60,487 nucleotides of DNA, taken from Hyphomicrobiales bacterium. Lineage in GTDB: Bacteria; Pseudomonadota; Alphaproteobacteria; Rhizobiales; NORP267. The position numbers were made by a program, and so were the translations under genes. The stretch is from NCBI GenBank assembly GCA_030688605.1, contig JAUYJB010000130.1, positions 1 through 60,487 of the forward strand, in the 5' to 3' direction. Positions 36,478 through 47,041 of the stretch are shown piece after piece (position 1 is the first letter of the stretch; each line of letters starts with the position of its first letter). The notes below the pieces were generated by a model. The model did no database searches. It had not been told where the DNA came from and was given only the letters and a program-made list of their open reading frames with translations.

Positions 36478-37064
36478 CCCGCGCCGGACGGCCAGGAGAC
36501 GACGTAGAACCCCCAAAACAGTAGGCCCAGGGCGCCGAACATCAACCCGAACAGAAACGCCGCCACAAGCCCGGGGACGCCGAAATAGCCTCGGATCCTT
36601 CCGGTCCCCGTCATCGCATCGGGGCTCCGAGCCGGCATCTCCGGCTCGCCCGCCAACAGCCGCTCGCGCTCGACGATGCGGTGCGCGACATAGTCCGTCA
36701 CCTTGGCCCTGATCACCTCCAGCTCGGCGGATTGGGCGATCACCTGGCGGCCGCTGCTCGTGTCCCTGATAAAACGATAGGTCCGCCGGTCGCGGTCCAT
36801 CATGATGAAGGCGATCATGTCGATCCAAAGCCGCGGCGGATTGCCGGGGACGAGCGCGAAGTCAAACTGATCGTTGCCCTCGGGAACCTGGGCGAAGATC
36901 TCCTTCAACTCGTCCTCGATCATCGCCAGCCGCGCAAGCTCGGCCGCCTTCAGCTCGACTACGACATCGGTTTGCTCCGCCTGGGCGCTCCGCGCCTTGC
37001 GGATCGCCTCGTCCAGACGGTGCCTATCGGCCGGGTTCGGCATCCCGTCGTCTTGACTTTCCAT
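36474..37064 (-). CDS. Conserved hypothetical protein with C-terminal membrane helix
   Basis: A 196-residue protein with a charged helical N-terminus (HRLDEAIRKARSAQAEQ and EDELKEIFAQVPEG). A central part PRLWIDMIAFIMMDRDRRTYRFIRDT follows, then one strong C-terminal membrane helix (GVPGLVAAFLFGLMFGALGLLFWGF). It is probably tail-anchored with a cytoplasmic domain. Similar proteins occur in Rhizobiales as far as I recall, without assigned function. Confidence 0.75.
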   Translation of the reverse strand: MESQDDGMPNPADRHRLDEAIRKARSAQAEQTDVVVELKAAELARLAMIEDELKEIFAQVPEGNDQFDFALVPGNPPRLWIDMIAFIMMDRDRRTYRFIRDTSSGRQVIAQSAELEVIRAKVTDYVAHRIVERERLLAGEPEMPARSPDAMTGTGRIRGYFGVPGLVAAFLFGLMFGALGLLFWGFYVVSWPSGAG

Positions 37065-37183
37065 GGCATCCCCACGCCGCGTCCGAGGCGAGTCTTAGCA
37101 CGGTTCTTGCGCTGTCAAGCCAAATCTCGCCGATATGTTTAGCGGTGCCGGGCGGCCTTCAGCCGCGCAGCGGTAGCGGAATT

Positions 37184-37819
37184 TTACGGGCGGATGAACG
37201 CCGCCCGCTCGGCCTCGACCTCGGCGCGCACGGCGCAACCGGCCAGATGATCGTTGACCAGCCCCATCGCCTGCATGAAGGCATAGACCGTCGTCGGCCC
37301 GACGAAGCTCCAGCCGCGCCGTTTGAGCGCCTTGCCGAGCGCCGTCGATTCGACCGTCTGGCCGAGCCCCTTCAGCGTATCGATATCGATCTCGCGCGGG
37401 CGACTCGCCGGGTCCGGCTCGAAGCGCCAGAAGAAGGCGGCAAGCGAGCCCGCCTCCGCCTTAAGCTCGCGGGCGCGGTGCGCATTGTTGACGACCGAGG
37501 CGATCTTGCCGCGGTGGCGCACGATGCCGGCATCTTGGAGCAGTCGCTCGACATCCCGGTCGGTGAAGCGGGCGACTTGTTCGAAATCGAAATTAAGGAA
37601 GGCTCTGCGGAAATTCTTCCGCTTTTTCAGGATGGTGAGCCAGGACAGGCCGGCCTGAAACCCCTCCAGGCAGATTTTTTCGAACAGCCGCCTGTCGTCG
37701 CCGGTCGGCCGTCCCCATTCGCGGTCGTGATAGGCGGTGTATTCGGCATCGCCGCCGCACCACCAGCAGCGGCGCAGACCGGCCGCGTCGCGCACAAGGC
37801 CGCCGGCGTCCGCACTCAT
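37184..37819 (-). CDS. tag: DNA-3-methyladenine glycosylase I
   Basis: Tag removes 3-methyladenine from alkylated DNA. The 211-residue protein shows the family start RCWWCGGDAEYTAYHDREWGRP (zinc Cys and His plus the base-binding Glu/Trp), GLSWLTILKKRKNFRRAF and GRPT-like VRHRGKIASVVNNAHR. The GWSFVGPTTVYAFMQAMGLVNDHLAGC segment has the last two zinc ligands. Length is slightly over the E. coli enzyme. The gene ends galU's neighbourhood: galU stops 5 bp upstream of it on the same strand. Confidence 0.94.
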   Translation of the reverse strand: MSADAGGLVRDAAGLRRCWWCGGDAEYTAYHDREWGRPTGDDRRLFEKICLEGFQAGLSWLTILKKRKNFRRAFLNFDFEQVARFTDRDVERLLQDAGIVRHRGKIASVVNNAHRARELKAEAGSLAAFFWRFEPDPASRPREIDIDTLKGLGQTVESTALGKALKRRGWSFVGPTTVYAFMQAMGLVNDHLAGCAVRAEVEAERAAFIRP

Positions 37820-37824
37820 CGGAT

Positions 37825-38706
37825 CTATTGTTGCTCGCTAAGGATATCCCGCAGCGCCGCAAGCAGGTCGGCGCGCATATCCTCTCGAGCAAGCGCGAAG
37901 GCGATGTTGGCGGCGAGAAAACCGACCTTGTTGCCGCAATCGAACGATTGGCCGTCATAGCGCACGGCGAAGAACTCCTGATTCTCCAGCAGCGCCCGCA
38001 TGGCGTCGGTAAGCTGGATCTCGCCGCCGGCGCCGGCGGCCTGCGAGGAGAGGATGTCGAGGATTTCCGGCTGCAATATGTAGCGGCCGGTAATCATCAG
38101 GTTGGAAGGCGCGGCGCCCTTCGCCGGCTTTTCGACCATGCCGATGATGCGCTGGAAGCCGTTCGTATTCTCGCCGATCTCGACGATGCCATATTGATGC
38201 GCCTCTTCCGGCGCGACCTCCTGCACCGCGATGATGTTGCCGCCGCAGGCCGCATAGGCTTCGACCATCTCGATGAGGCAACCCCGCGGCCCGCGCATGA
38301 GCACGTCGGGCAACAGCAGCGCGAACGGCTCGTTGCCGATCATATGGCGCGCGCACCACACCGCATGGCCGAGCCCGAGCGGCTCCTGCTGGCGGGTGAA
38401 GCTGAGCTGTCCGGGCGCCGGCAGGGTGGCTTCCAGCACCGCCAGTTCCGCCATCTTGCCGCGCTGGCGTAGCGCCTCCTCAAGCTCGACCTGGCGGTCG
38501 AAATGATCCTCGATCACCGACTTGTTGCGCCCGGTCACGAAGATGAAATGCTCGATCCCCGCCTCGCGCGCCTCGTCGACCACATGCTGGATCACCGGCC
38601 GGTCGACGACCGTCAGCATTTCCTTGGGCATCGCCTTGGTCGCCGGCAGGAACCGGGTGCCGAGCCCGGCCACGGGAAGCACCGCCTTTCGGATAGGTTT
38701 CGCCAT
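37825..38706 (-). CDS. galU: UTP-glucose-1-phosphate uridylyltransferase
   Basis: GalU makes UDP-glucose, the precursor for exopolysaccharide and LPS sugars. The 293-residue protein carries [25 protein letters not shown] at the start (nucleotide-binding loop), [45 protein letters not shown] and [12 protein letters not shown]-glucose feeds the divergently encoded GalE directly (86 bp between the starts). Confidence 0.96.
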   Translation of the reverse strand: MAKPIRKAVLPVAGLGTRFLPATKAMPKEMLTVVDRPVIQHVVDEAREAGIEHFIFVTGRNKSVIEDHFDRQVELEEALRQRGKMAELAVLEATLPAPGQLSFTRQQEPLGLGHAVWCARHMIGNEPFALLLPDVLMRGPRGCLIEMVEAYAACGGNIIAVQEVAPEEAHQYGIVEIGENTNGFQRIIGMVEKPAKGAAPSNLMITGRYILQPEILDILSSQAAGAGGEIQLTDAMRALLENQEFFAVRYDGQSFDCGNKVGFLAANIAFALAREDMRADLLAALRDILSEQQ

Positions 38707-38792
38707 CCCCCCTTCCCAGCTCGGTTACCACAACGAAATGTTTATCCGCTAAGATTGTTATTTGAAAGGGAATGCTTGCGGGAGACGCGGAT

Positions 38793-39779
38793 ATGACCGT
38801 GTTGGTGACCGGCGGCGCCGGTTATATCGGCAGCCACATGGTGCATGAGCTCCTCGACAGGGGAGAGACGGTGCTGGTGGTCGACGATCTGTCGACCGGC
38901 TTGCGCCGCGCCGTGGCGCCGGCGGCCGAGCTCGTTGTCGCCAATGCCGGCGACGAGGACAGGATCGCGGCGCTCATGGCGGGCCACGGCGTCGAAGCCG
39001 TCATCCATTTCGCCGGCTCCGTCGTCGTGCCGGAATCCGTGCGCGATCCGCTCGCCTACTATCTGAACAACACGGTCAATTCGCGCGCCCTGATCCAGGC
39101 CGCGGTCCTGAGCGGGGTGAAGCATTTCATCTTCTCCTCCACCGCCGCCGTCTACGGCATCCCCGTCGCAAGCCCGGTCTACGAGGACGCGCCCTTGGCG
39201 CCGATCTCGCCTTACGGCGCCTCGAAGATGATGACCGAGACGATGCTGCGCGACGTCGCCGCCGCGCACCAATTGCGCTTCGCGGCGCTCAGATACTTCA
39301 ACGTCGCCGGCGCCGATCCGCAGGGCCGCGCCGGACAGTCGACGCCGCAGGCGACGCATCTCATCAAGGTCGCGGCCCAGGCTGCCCTCGGCGAGCGCAG
39401 CCATCTCGAGATTTTCGGCACCGACTTCGTTACGCCCGACGGCACCGGCGTGCGCGACTACATTCACGTCACCGATCTTACCCGCGCCCATTCCGCCGCG
39501 CTCGCTCATCTGCGCGGCGGGGGTGAGAGCCTGACGCTCAATTGCGGCTATGGCTGCGGCTATTCGGTGCGCGAGGTGGTTGCCTCGGTCAAGCGTATGT
39601 CTGGTGTCGATTTTCCGGTGCGCGAGGTCGGCCGCCGCGAAGGCGACCCGCCGGAGCTGGTGGCCGGGACGCGCCGGATTCTCGAGGCCCTGGACTGGCG
39701 GCCCGAGCTCGACGATCTCGACACCATCGTCACCCACGCGCTGGCCTGGGAACGCAAACTCAAGACCCGGGCGGCATAG
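38793..39779 (+). CDS. galE: UDP-glucose 4-epimerase
   Basis: A 328-residue extended short-chain dehydrogenase converting UDP-glucose to UDP-galactose. NAD site TGGAGYIGSH at 6-15, STGLRRAV, catalytic Ser/Thr in FIFSSTAAVYG, and Y-x-x-x-K in SPYGASKMM. The start ATG 38793 has GGGAG 8 bases upstream; a frame from 38772 is longer but lacks support. In rhizobia the same gene is exoB. It pairs with galU and lspL for surface polysaccharide precursors. Confidence 0.94.
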   Translation: MTVLVTGGAGYIGSHMVHELLDRGETVLVVDDLSTGLRRAVAPAAELVVANAGDEDRIAALMAGHGVEAVIHFAGSVVVPESVRDPLAYYLNNTVNSRALIQAAVLSGVKHFIFSSTAAVYGIPVASPVYEDAPLAPISPYGASKMMTETMLRDVAAAHQLRFAALRYFNVAGADPQGRAGQSTPQATHLIKVAAQAALGERSHLEIFGTDFVTPDGTGVRDYIHVTDLTRAHSAALAHLRGGGESLTLNCGYGCGYSVREVVASVKRMSGVDFPVREVGRREGDPPELVAGTRRILEALDWRPELDDLDTIVTHALAWERKLKTRAA

Positions 39780-39785
39780 CCCGCC

Positions 39786-40796
39786 ATGCGCTTTCTCGTC
39801 ACAGGGACCGCCGGCTTCATCGGCTTCCACCTCGCCCGGCGGCTCATCGCCGACGGCCATTTCGTCGCCGGCATCGACGCGCTGACGCCCTATTACGACG
39901 TCAAGCTGAAGCAGGACCGCCACGCGCTGCTCGCCCGCTCGAACCGTTTCCGGGCCTACGTCGAGAAGCTCGAGAATTTCGCGGAAATTTCGCGCATCGC
40001 CGCCGACGAGCAGCCGGACGTCATCGTCCATCTCGCCGCCCAGGCCGGGGTGCGCTACAGCCTCGAAAACCCGCGCGCCTATGTCGATTCGAACCTCACC
40101 GGCACCTTCAACGTATTGGAGATCGCCCGCGCGCTTAGCCCCAAGCACCTGCTCCTTGCCTCGACGAGCTCCGTCTACGGCGCCAACACCGACATGCCGT
40201 TCAACGAGACCGACCGCGCCGACCACCCGCTTACGCTCTATGCGGCGACTAAGAAATCGACCGAGCTGATGGCCCATTCCTACGCCCATTTGTGGAGCAT
40301 CCCGACGACGGCGTTCCGCTTCTTCACCGTCTACGGGCCGTGGGGCCGGCCCGACATGGCGCTGTTCAAGTTCGTCGCGGCCATCCTCAAGTCCGAGCCC
40401 ATCGACGTTTACGGCTTCGGCAACATGGAGCGTGACTTCACCTATATCGACGATCTCATCGAGGCGATCGTCCGCCTCATCGACGTGGTCCCGAAGGCCG
40501 GCAGCGAAGCGAGCGACGCCGATGCTTCGGATTCGCTCTCGCCCGCGGCCCCCTTCCGGGTCGTCAATATCGGCGCCGGCGCCCCGGTCGGCCTCGTCCC
40601 CTTCATCGAGGCGATCGAAAATACGCTGGGCCGCAAGGCCGAGCGCAACCTGATGGAGATGCAGCCCGGCGACGTGCCGCGCACATTCGCCAACTGCGAT
40701 CTCTTGGAACGGCTCACCGGCTTCCGCCCGGCCACCCCGATCGAGACCGGCGTCAAGGCCTTTGTCGACTGGTACCGCGAGCGCTACGGCGCTTAG
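39786..40796 (+). CDS. lspL: UDP-glucuronate 4-epimerase (LspL-type)
   Basis: A 336-residue NAD-dependent sugar-nucleotide epimerase: [20 protein letters not shown] at the N-terminus, [28 protein letters not shown], catalytic STSSVYGAN and [13 protein letters not shown], and [20 protein letters not shown]. This set is typical of UDP-glucuronate 4-epimerases such as LspL/LpsL of rhizobia, which supply UDP-galacturonate for LPS core and lipid A. It starts 6 bp after galE. Its last 44 bp overlap the 3' end of the convergent lipid A acyltransferase gene. Confidence 0.88.
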   Translation: MRFLVTGTAGFIGFHLARRLIADGHFVAGIDALTPYYDVKLKQDRHALLARSNRFRAYVEKLENFAEISRIAADEQPDVIVHLAAQAGVRYSLENPRAYVDSNLTGTFNVLEIARALSPKHLLLASTSSVYGANTDMPFNETDRADHPLTLYAATKKSTELMAHSYAHLWSIPTTAFRFFTVYGPWGRPDMALFKFVAAILKSEPIDVYGFGNMERDFTYIDDLIEAIVRLIDVVPKAGSEASDADASDSLSPAAPFRVVNIGAGAPVGLVPFIEAIENTLGRKAERNLMEMQPGDVPRTFANCDLLERLTGFRPATPIETGVKAFVDWYRERYGA

Positions 40797-41733
40797 GCCG
40801 CCTGGAGAGCGCTTCCGGCCGCCAGCGGCGGTGCATCCACAGCCACTGTTCGGGATGCTCGCGCACCCAGCCCTCGACGATCTCCGTCACCTTGGCCATG
40901 GTCGCCTTCACGTCGATGTCGCCGGCCTCATCGCGCGGCATCGCGATGGGCCCTTTCAGCTCGAGCCGGAACCGCCCCTGCGGGAGGCGGATCGTGCGCA
41001 CGCCATAGACGTCGCAGCCATAGCGCCGCGCCAGCGTGGCGAGAGCCGGGTTGACCTTTACCGGGCGGCCGAAAAAGGGAACGGTCGGGCCCCTATGAAA
41101 GTACTGATCGACCAACAGGCCGACATGGCCGCCGCGCTCCAGCACCGCGCCGAGCTCGATCAGCGCGCCCTTGCGCGATTTGACCAGCGCGCCCATCACG
41201 CGGCCGCGCACCTGGTCGAGGCGCTGCGCGAGATAGGCGTTGTTCGGCGGCCGGAAGAGCACCGCGACATCGAGATGGAAGGTCGCCGCGCACACCGCCA
41301 ACAGCTCCCAATTGGCAAGATGCGCGGTGAAGACGATGCACGGCTTGCCGCCATCCCTGATCTTGAAGAAGCCGTCGACGCCGTCGACCTCGATGCGGCC
41401 TGCGCCGGGGTGTTGCGGGTCGAAGTCGAATATGCGGTCGAGGAACACATACTCGATCGCGGTGCGGCTGAGATTGTCCCAGGCATCGGCCAGCAACGCC
41501 TCGAGCTCTTCCGCCGGCATGTCGGGATAGGCATGGCGCAGATTGTCGCGCGCGGTACGGCTGTGCGGCAGACGCGGCCCGAGAATGCGCCCGCAGCGCC
41601 CGCCGATCGAAATCGCGGCTTGCGCCGGCATCAGCCGCAGCAGCTTCAGAATGCCGAGAACGAGCTGCGCGAAGAGCCAATCGAAGACCCCCACGCCGCG
41701 CCGTCTGGCCCGTCTACGCCTTTTCAAAGGCAA
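40753..41733 (-). CDS. lpxXL: Lipid A very-long-chain acyltransferase (LpxXL-like)
   Basis: A 326-residue member of the LpxL/HtrB inner-membrane acyltransferases. The catalytic HxxxxD/E motif is HLANWE near residue 137, with [15 protein letters not shown] and [20 protein letters not shown] following. A hydrophobic N-terminal helix ([15 protein letters not shown]) anchors it. As the last gene of the acpXL operon it should transfer the very-long-chain hydroxy acid from AcpXL to lipid A, as LpxXL does in Rhizobium. The C-terminal tail is very basic ([16 protein letters not shown]) and its coding sequence overlaps lspL. Confidence 0.9.
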   Translation of the reverse strand: MPLKRRRRARRRGVGVFDWLFAQLVLGILKLLRLMPAQAAISIGGRCGRILGPRLPHSRTARDNLRHAYPDMPAEELEALLADAWDNLSRTAIEYVFLDRIFDFDPQHPGAGRIEVDGVDGFFKIRDGGKPCIVFTAHLANWELLAVCAATFHLDVAVLFRPPNNAYLAQRLDQVRGRVMGALVKSRKGALIELGAVLERGGHVGLLVDQYFHRGPTVPFFGRPVKVNPALATLARRYGCDVYGVRTIRLPQGRFRLELKGPIAMPRDEAGDIDVKATMAKVTEIVEGWVREHPEQWLWMHRRWRPEALSRRPKRRSARGTSRQRP

Positions 41734-41755
41734 CGCCCCCCGACAACTCTCGACT

Positions 41756-42781
41756 CTACAACGTCATCACGATCTTGCCGAAAACGCTGCGGCCCTCAAG
41801 CCGTTTCAATCCGTTTTCGATCCCGGCAAGGTCGATCACCGTGTCGATCACCGGCCTCGCCGTGCCGTCGGCCATCTTCTTGAGCGCCGTCGCGATATTG
41901 GCGATCCTGCAGCCGAAGCTGCCGAAGATCCGGTATTGCTGCTGGAAAAGCTGCATCAGGTTGATCTCCGCCGTGATCCCCGATGTCGAGCCGCACGTGA
42001 CCAGCCGTCCGCCGCGCCTCAGCGATAACAGGCTTCCGGCCCAGGTGTCGACGCCGGTATGCTCGAACACCACGTCGACGCCCTTCTTCTGGGTCAGGCG
42101 GCGGACCACCCCCTCGAAGCGCTCGGTGGCGTAGTTGATGACGTGATCGGCGCCGAGCGCGCGGGCCTTTTCCGCCTTCTCGTCGCTGCCGACGGTGGTG
42201 ATGACGGTGGCGCCGGCCGCCTTGGCGAGAAGGATGGCGGCCGACCCGATGCCGCTGCCGCCGGCCTGGATGAGCACCGTCTCGCCGGCCTCAAGCCTGG
42301 CATTGTCGAACAGCATGTGCTCGACGGTGCCGAAGGTGACCGACGCGCAGGCCGCCTCCTTGATGTCGACGCCGGCGGGCACGGGCACGCACAGGCGGGC
42401 CTTCATGTTGACCCGCTCGCAGGCAAATCCGTCAATGTGGAAGCCGTGGATGCCGGCGACCTCCTCGCACAGATTGTCGCGGCCCTCGCGGCAGGCCCGG
42501 CAGACGCCGCAGGTCTCCGCGCCATAGAGCGCCACCTGCTGCCCTTGCCTGAGACCGCTCGCCTGCGGCCCGGCGGCGGTGACCTCGCCGGCCGCCTCGG
42601 CGCCGACGACGAGCGGCAGCTTGCGCCTGGCGAACGCCATGCCGCGCCAGCCCCACACGTCGATATGGTTGAGTGCCACCGCCGCTACCCGCACCTGCAC
42701 CTCTCCGGGGCCCGGAGGCGGCGGCGGATCGATGTCGGTGATCTTGAGCTCGCGCTCCCTGATGAGCTGCAATGCGCGCAT
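41756..42781 (-). CDS. Zinc-binding MDR dehydrogenase/reductase of the VLCFA operon
   Basis: A 341-residue medium-chain dehydrogenase. The structural zinc cysteines CGVCRACREGRDNLC are near residues 95-109, but the usual catalytic-zinc Cys is replaced (NHIDVWGW near residue 38). This is the quinone-oxidoreductase/enoyl-reductase-like subgroup. Coenzyme site IQAGGSGIGSAAILLAKAAGA, likely NADPH. In the rhizobial acpXL cluster the corresponding gene is called adh; an enoyl reductase role in fatty acid elongation is my inference from the residue pattern and operon. It precedes lpxXL by 22 bp. Confidence 0.87.
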   Translation of the reverse strand: MRALQLIRERELKITDIDPPPPPGPGEVQVRVAAVALNHIDVWGWRGMAFARRKLPLVVGAEAAGEVTAAGPQASGLRQGQQVALYGAETCGVCRACREGRDNLCEEVAGIHGFHIDGFACERVNMKARLCVPVPAGVDIKEAACASVTFGTVEHMLFDNARLEAGETVLIQAGGSGIGSAAILLAKAAGATVITTVGSDEKAEKARALGADHVINYATERFEGVVRRLTQKKGVDVVFEHTGVDTWAGSLLSLRRGGRLVTCGSTSGITAEINLMQLFQQQYRIFGSFGCRIANIATALKKMADGTARPVIDTVIDLAGIENGLKRLEGRSVFGKIVMTL

Positions 42782-42815
42782 GAGAGGGTCTCAGTATTGC
42801 CTGCCGTCCGGCCGG

Positions 42816-43586
42816 TCAACCGCGCCGGGAGATGAGGCTGGCGGAAAGGCCGCCATCGATGGTCAGCATGGCGCCGTTGATATAGGCCGCCGACGGAGAG
42901 ACCAGGAAGGCGACGAGGTCGGCGACCTCGGCGGGGTCCGCCAGCCGGCCGGCCGGGATCTGCTTTTGCATCCGGTCGAGATGCGGCGCATAGGGCGCGA
43001 CCAGATCGGTATTCACGAAGCCCGGCGCGACATAGTTGACGGTCACCCCCTTGCGGCCGACCTCGACGGCGAGCGTGCGCACATAGCCGAGCATCGCCCC
43101 CTTTGTCGCCGCATAGCTGGCATTGCCCGACGTGCCGTAGAGAGCCGTCACCGAGCCCATGGCGATGATGCGCCCGCGGCGCGCGCTCACCATGGGGCGC
43201 ATGGCGGCGCCGGCAAGCCGCATGAAGCCGAAGAAATTGACCTGCATGAGGTCGATGGCGCGGTCGAGATCGACGCCGGCGACGAGCATGTCGTAGCTCT
43301 GGCCGGCAACATAGACGAGGCCGAAAGCCTGCTCGTCCCCTTCGATCATCGCCGCCATTCGCTCGAGCTGATCGCGCTTGCTGACGTCCAATTCCTCGAT
43401 TCTGAAATCGGCTTGCGGCTGCGCCGCCCGAATGTCGGCGGCAACCCCGCGGACCGGCCCCATGGGCTCGCGGCTGGTGAAGGTGATGTCGAAATCGGCT
43501 TCGGCGATGGCGCGGACGCAGGCTGCGCCGATGCCCCGGCTGCCGCCGATAACATAGACCCGCCGCCGTTGCGCCGGTTCGCTCAT
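42816..43586 (-). CDS. Short-chain dehydrogenase, FabG-like ketoreductase of the VLCFA operon
   Basis: A 256-residue SDR with YVIGGSRGIGAACVRAIAEA, the catalytic Ser in IIAMGSVTALYG and YAATK, and the C-terminal GAMLTIDGGLS common to FabG-type 3-oxoacyl-ACP reductases. ATG 43586 has GGAG 8 bases upstream. It lies between fabF1 (13 bp after its stop) and the MDR gene. This position would give the operon its own ketoreduction step; as I remember them, the described rhizobial acpXL clusters lack this gene. Confidence 0.88.
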   Translation of the reverse strand: MSEPAQRRRVYVIGGSRGIGAACVRAIAEADFDITFTSREPMGPVRGVAADIRAAQPQADFRIEELDVSKRDQLERMAAMIEGDEQAFGLVYVAGQSYDMLVAGVDLDRAIDLMQVNFFGFMRLAGAAMRPMVSARRGRIIAMGSVTALYGTSGNASYAATKGAMLGYVRTLAVEVGRKGVTVNYVAPGFVNTDLVAPYAPHLDRMQKQIPAGRLADPAEVADLVAFLVSPSAAYINGAMLTIDGGLSASLISRRG

Positions 43587-43599
43587 CCGCTTTTCTCCA

Positions 43600-44877
<1,278 letters not shown>

Positions 44878-44893
44878 GTCTTGCTCTTCTGCA

Positions 44894-46117
44894 TCAATCC
44901 TCGGCGCGGAGAACCGCGACCGCCTCGCCGTTCCAATGCCCCCAGCCGGTGACCGCGATGCTCGCAGGCGCCGCGTTCGCCGCCTGCTCGAAGCCGTCAT
45001 CGTCGAAGGGACGGTAGAAAAGCTTGTTCTTGAGCGCAATGGCCGCGAGCGCGACCGAGGCCGGCATCTGCGCCTCGAGGCCGTGGCCGATCATGGTGGC
45101 TAGGCCGCGAACGGGCAGCGGGCGCTCGGCGGCAAGCTTTTCGATCATCCGCCGCTCCGTCTCCAACGCCCGACGCGCGCCAGAGGCGCCCGACAGAAGG
45201 CCGGCAGGCTCGTCGCCGAGAGCCGCGCCGAGCCGCGCCGCCAATTCGAGCGCGTACGCTTCGAAAGCCTGCGCGTCGTCGCGCCGCCCGCGTCCGGCGA
45301 TGACCTCGTCGAGGCGGGCATAGACCCGCGCGCCGCGCGCCGCGGCGTGGGCGCGAGCCTCGAGCACCAGAAACGCCCCCATGCTGCCGCAGACGATGCC
45401 CCCCTCCTGGCCGCCGCGCTGCCACAGGGGCGGCACCGTCGGCCCGGTCCACAGATAGCCGCCGAGCGCGAGATAGAGCAGCATGTCCGGTCGCGGCGCA
45501 TTGTAGGAGCCGCCGACGAGGAACACGTCGCCCTGGTCGGCGCGGATCTGCCGCGCTGCGATGTCGAGCGCCATGGCGCCGCAAAGCTCCTCGCCCATGA
45601 ATGTGCGGGAGGAACCGATCACCTTGTGGACGATGGAGATGTTGCCGGCGAGAAGGTTCGAAAGTTGGGCCAGAAACAGCGTCGGCCTGAGATCGTTCAT
45701 CAGCCGCTCGTTGATGAAGGCGCCGGGATCCTTCGCCCCTGCAAGCCCCTCCAGGATCGCCGCGTCGACCTCCGGGTCGCGCTCGCCGCCGCCGGCGGCG
45801 ACGATCAGCCCGGCCTCGCTCAGAACCGCCTCGTTGCCGGCAAGTCCGGCATCGTCGAGCGCCAGGCCCGCGGCATAGGTGCCGTAGCGCTGCCAGTCCT
45901 CCATCTGCCGGATATCGCCGCGCTTCGGGATCTGGGGCGACAGGTCGATCTCGACCAGCGGATGCACCGGGTAAGGCGCGAAGCGCTCGGCATCGGTGAG
46001 CGGCCGCGGCCGTTCGGCCGCGCTTAGCAGGCGGTGATGCGCCTCGATGCCGTCGGCAAGCGCGGTGACGAGGCCGATCCCGGTGATCACCGCGTCGCGC
46101 GGATGGCCCGCCGGCAT
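44894..46117 (-). CDS. Degenerate FabF-like protein (chain-length-factor-like)
   Basis: A 407-residue thiolase-fold protein aligned over its length with the next FabF. Its N-terminus AVITGIGLVTALADGIEAHH and C-terminus IAVTGWGHWNGEAV are family-like. Where the catalytic Cys should be it reads VIGSSRTFMGEELCGAMALDIA, with Phe or Thr in its place, and NAHGTGT is replaced by LSGASGARRAL. Only the last His (MIGHGLEA) remains. It therefore cannot condense on its own and may shape chain length in a heterodimer with the active FabF, as the KS-beta subunit does in type II polyketide synthases (inference). It starts 1 bp after the stop of fabZ, a tight coupling. Confidence 0.87.
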   Translation of the reverse strand: MPAGHPRDAVITGIGLVTALADGIEAHHRLLSAAERPRPLTDAERFAPYPVHPLVEIDLSPQIPKRGDIRQMEDWQRYGTYAAGLALDDAGLAGNEAVLSEAGLIVAAGGGERDPEVDAAILEGLAGAKDPGAFINERLMNDLRPTLFLAQLSNLLAGNISIVHKVIGSSRTFMGEELCGAMALDIAARQIRADQGDVFLVGGSYNAPRPDMLLYLALGGYLWTGPTVPPLWQRGGQEGGIVCGSMGAFLVLEARAHAAARGARVYARLDEVIAGRGRRDDAQAFEAYALELAARLGAALGDEPAGLLSGASGARRALETERRMIEKLAAERPLPVRGLATMIGHGLEAQMPASVALAAIALKNKLFYRPFDDDGFEQAANAAPASIAVTGWGHWNGEAVAVLRAED

Positions 46118-46118
46118 C

Positions 46119-46583
46119 TCAGCTTGCCTCTTCCAACAGGCCGATCCGCACCGCGTTCTGGCGCACCATGGCCTTCAGCTCCGGCGCCGGGAAGTCGAGG
46201 AAACGGAAGGTCAGCCTGGCGTCGCAGATGCTCTTCCCCTCGGCCGCGATCTCCGCCGAGGTGATCGAAAAGCCGGAGCCGTCGTGAATCTGCTCCGCAG
46301 TGATGTCGAGCTCCGTTTTCGGCTCGACGAAGGTGCGCAGCTTTGCCTCCCTGACGCCGGCCAGGAACGGCATGCGGGCGAACCGGTTGAGGCCGAGCAG
46401 AAGATAGCCGGAGGCCTGCGCCATGGTCTCGATCAACAGCACGCCCGGCATGATCGGGTAGCCGGGGAAATGGCCCTCGAAGATCGGGCTTTGGGTCGGA
46501 ACCGTCGCGCGCGCCTTGAGACACCGCCGCTCGGGGTCGAACGACGTCACCGCGTCGATCATCTGAAAATATTCAAGCTGCAT
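46119..46583 (-). CDS. 3-hydroxyacyl-ACP dehydratase (FabZ-like)
   Basis: A 154-residue hot-dog-fold dehydratase. The catalytic His is in FEGHFPGYPIMPGVLLIETMAQASG (residues 38-62), with the Glu in LLIETMAQ. It dehydrates the hydroxyacyl-AcpXL formed by the ketoreductase. ATG 46583 is taken; an upstream frame of 19 residues overlaps acpXL and lacks family features. No clear ribosome site is seen, so translation may be coupled to acpXL, whose stop is 17 bp upstream. Confidence 0.92.
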   Translation of the reverse strand: MQLEYFQMIDAVTSFDPERRCLKARATVPTQSPIFEGHFPGYPIMPGVLLIETMAQASGYLLLGLNRFARMPFLAGVREAKLRTFVEPKTELDITAEQIHDGSGFSITSAEIAAEGKSICDARLTFRFLDFPAPELKAMVRQNAVRIGLLEEAS

Positions 46584-46600
46584 CGTGCACCGGCTGACGG

Positions 46601-46879
46601 TCAGCTCTTCCCGGCGACCAGGGTATCGATGCGGGCGCACAGCTTTTCGAGCACGAAATAGTCTTCCGCCGGGGCCAGGCCCTTATTGACCTCCTCGGTC
46701 CACGCTTCGAGCGGGATCTTGATGCCGAAGCTCTTGTCGATGGCGAAAACGATGTCGAGAAAGTCGAGGCTGTCGATGCCCAGATCGTCGATGGTGTGAC
46801 TCTCAGGTTTGATCTCCTCGAGCGGAATTTCGCTCGTCTCGGAAATGATCGCCGCGACCTTATCAAATGTTGACGACAT
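46601..46879 (-). CDS. acpXL: Acyl carrier protein AcpXL
   Basis: A 92-residue acyl carrier protein with the phosphopantetheine Ser in [19 protein letters not shown] near residue 37. It has the AcpXL-specific C-terminal half [18 protein letters not shown] and [14 protein letters not shown]. In rhizobia AcpXL carries the 27-hydroxyoctacosanoic acid destined for lipid A. ATG 46879 is the start; a TTG directly before it opens a longer frame but is not needed. It is the first gene of the operon, preceded by a candidate promoter. Confidence 0.95.
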   Translation of the reverse strand: MSSTFDKVAAIISETSEIPLEEIKPESHTIDDLGIDSLDFLDIVFAIDKSFGIKIPLEAWTEEVNKGLAPAEDYFVLEKLCARIDTLVAGKS

Positions 46880-46904
46880 CAAGCGACTGACCTCTTCCTA
46901 GGAT

Positions 46905-46932
46905 CCATTAGAGAATGAACCGCGCCTGTCAA
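46905..46932 (-). promoter_or_regulatory. Candidate sigma-70 type promoter of acpXL operon
   Basis: On the minus strand, -35 TTGACA at 46932-46927 and -10 TAATGG at 46910-46905 are separated by 16 bp. The predicted start of transcription is about 20 bp upstream of the acpXL ATG, with AGGAAGAGG between. The -35 is a perfect consensus; the -10 is weaker. Confidence 0.5.
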
Positions 46933-47041
46933 TATCGGCGGGAGGGTGCGCCAAGCGACTGCGGGCGCGGCTATCTTTATCGCACTAATTCCGGGCGGTC
47001 CATATGCGTAACAGGCAACCCTTAGCGGCGGCCGAACGGCG

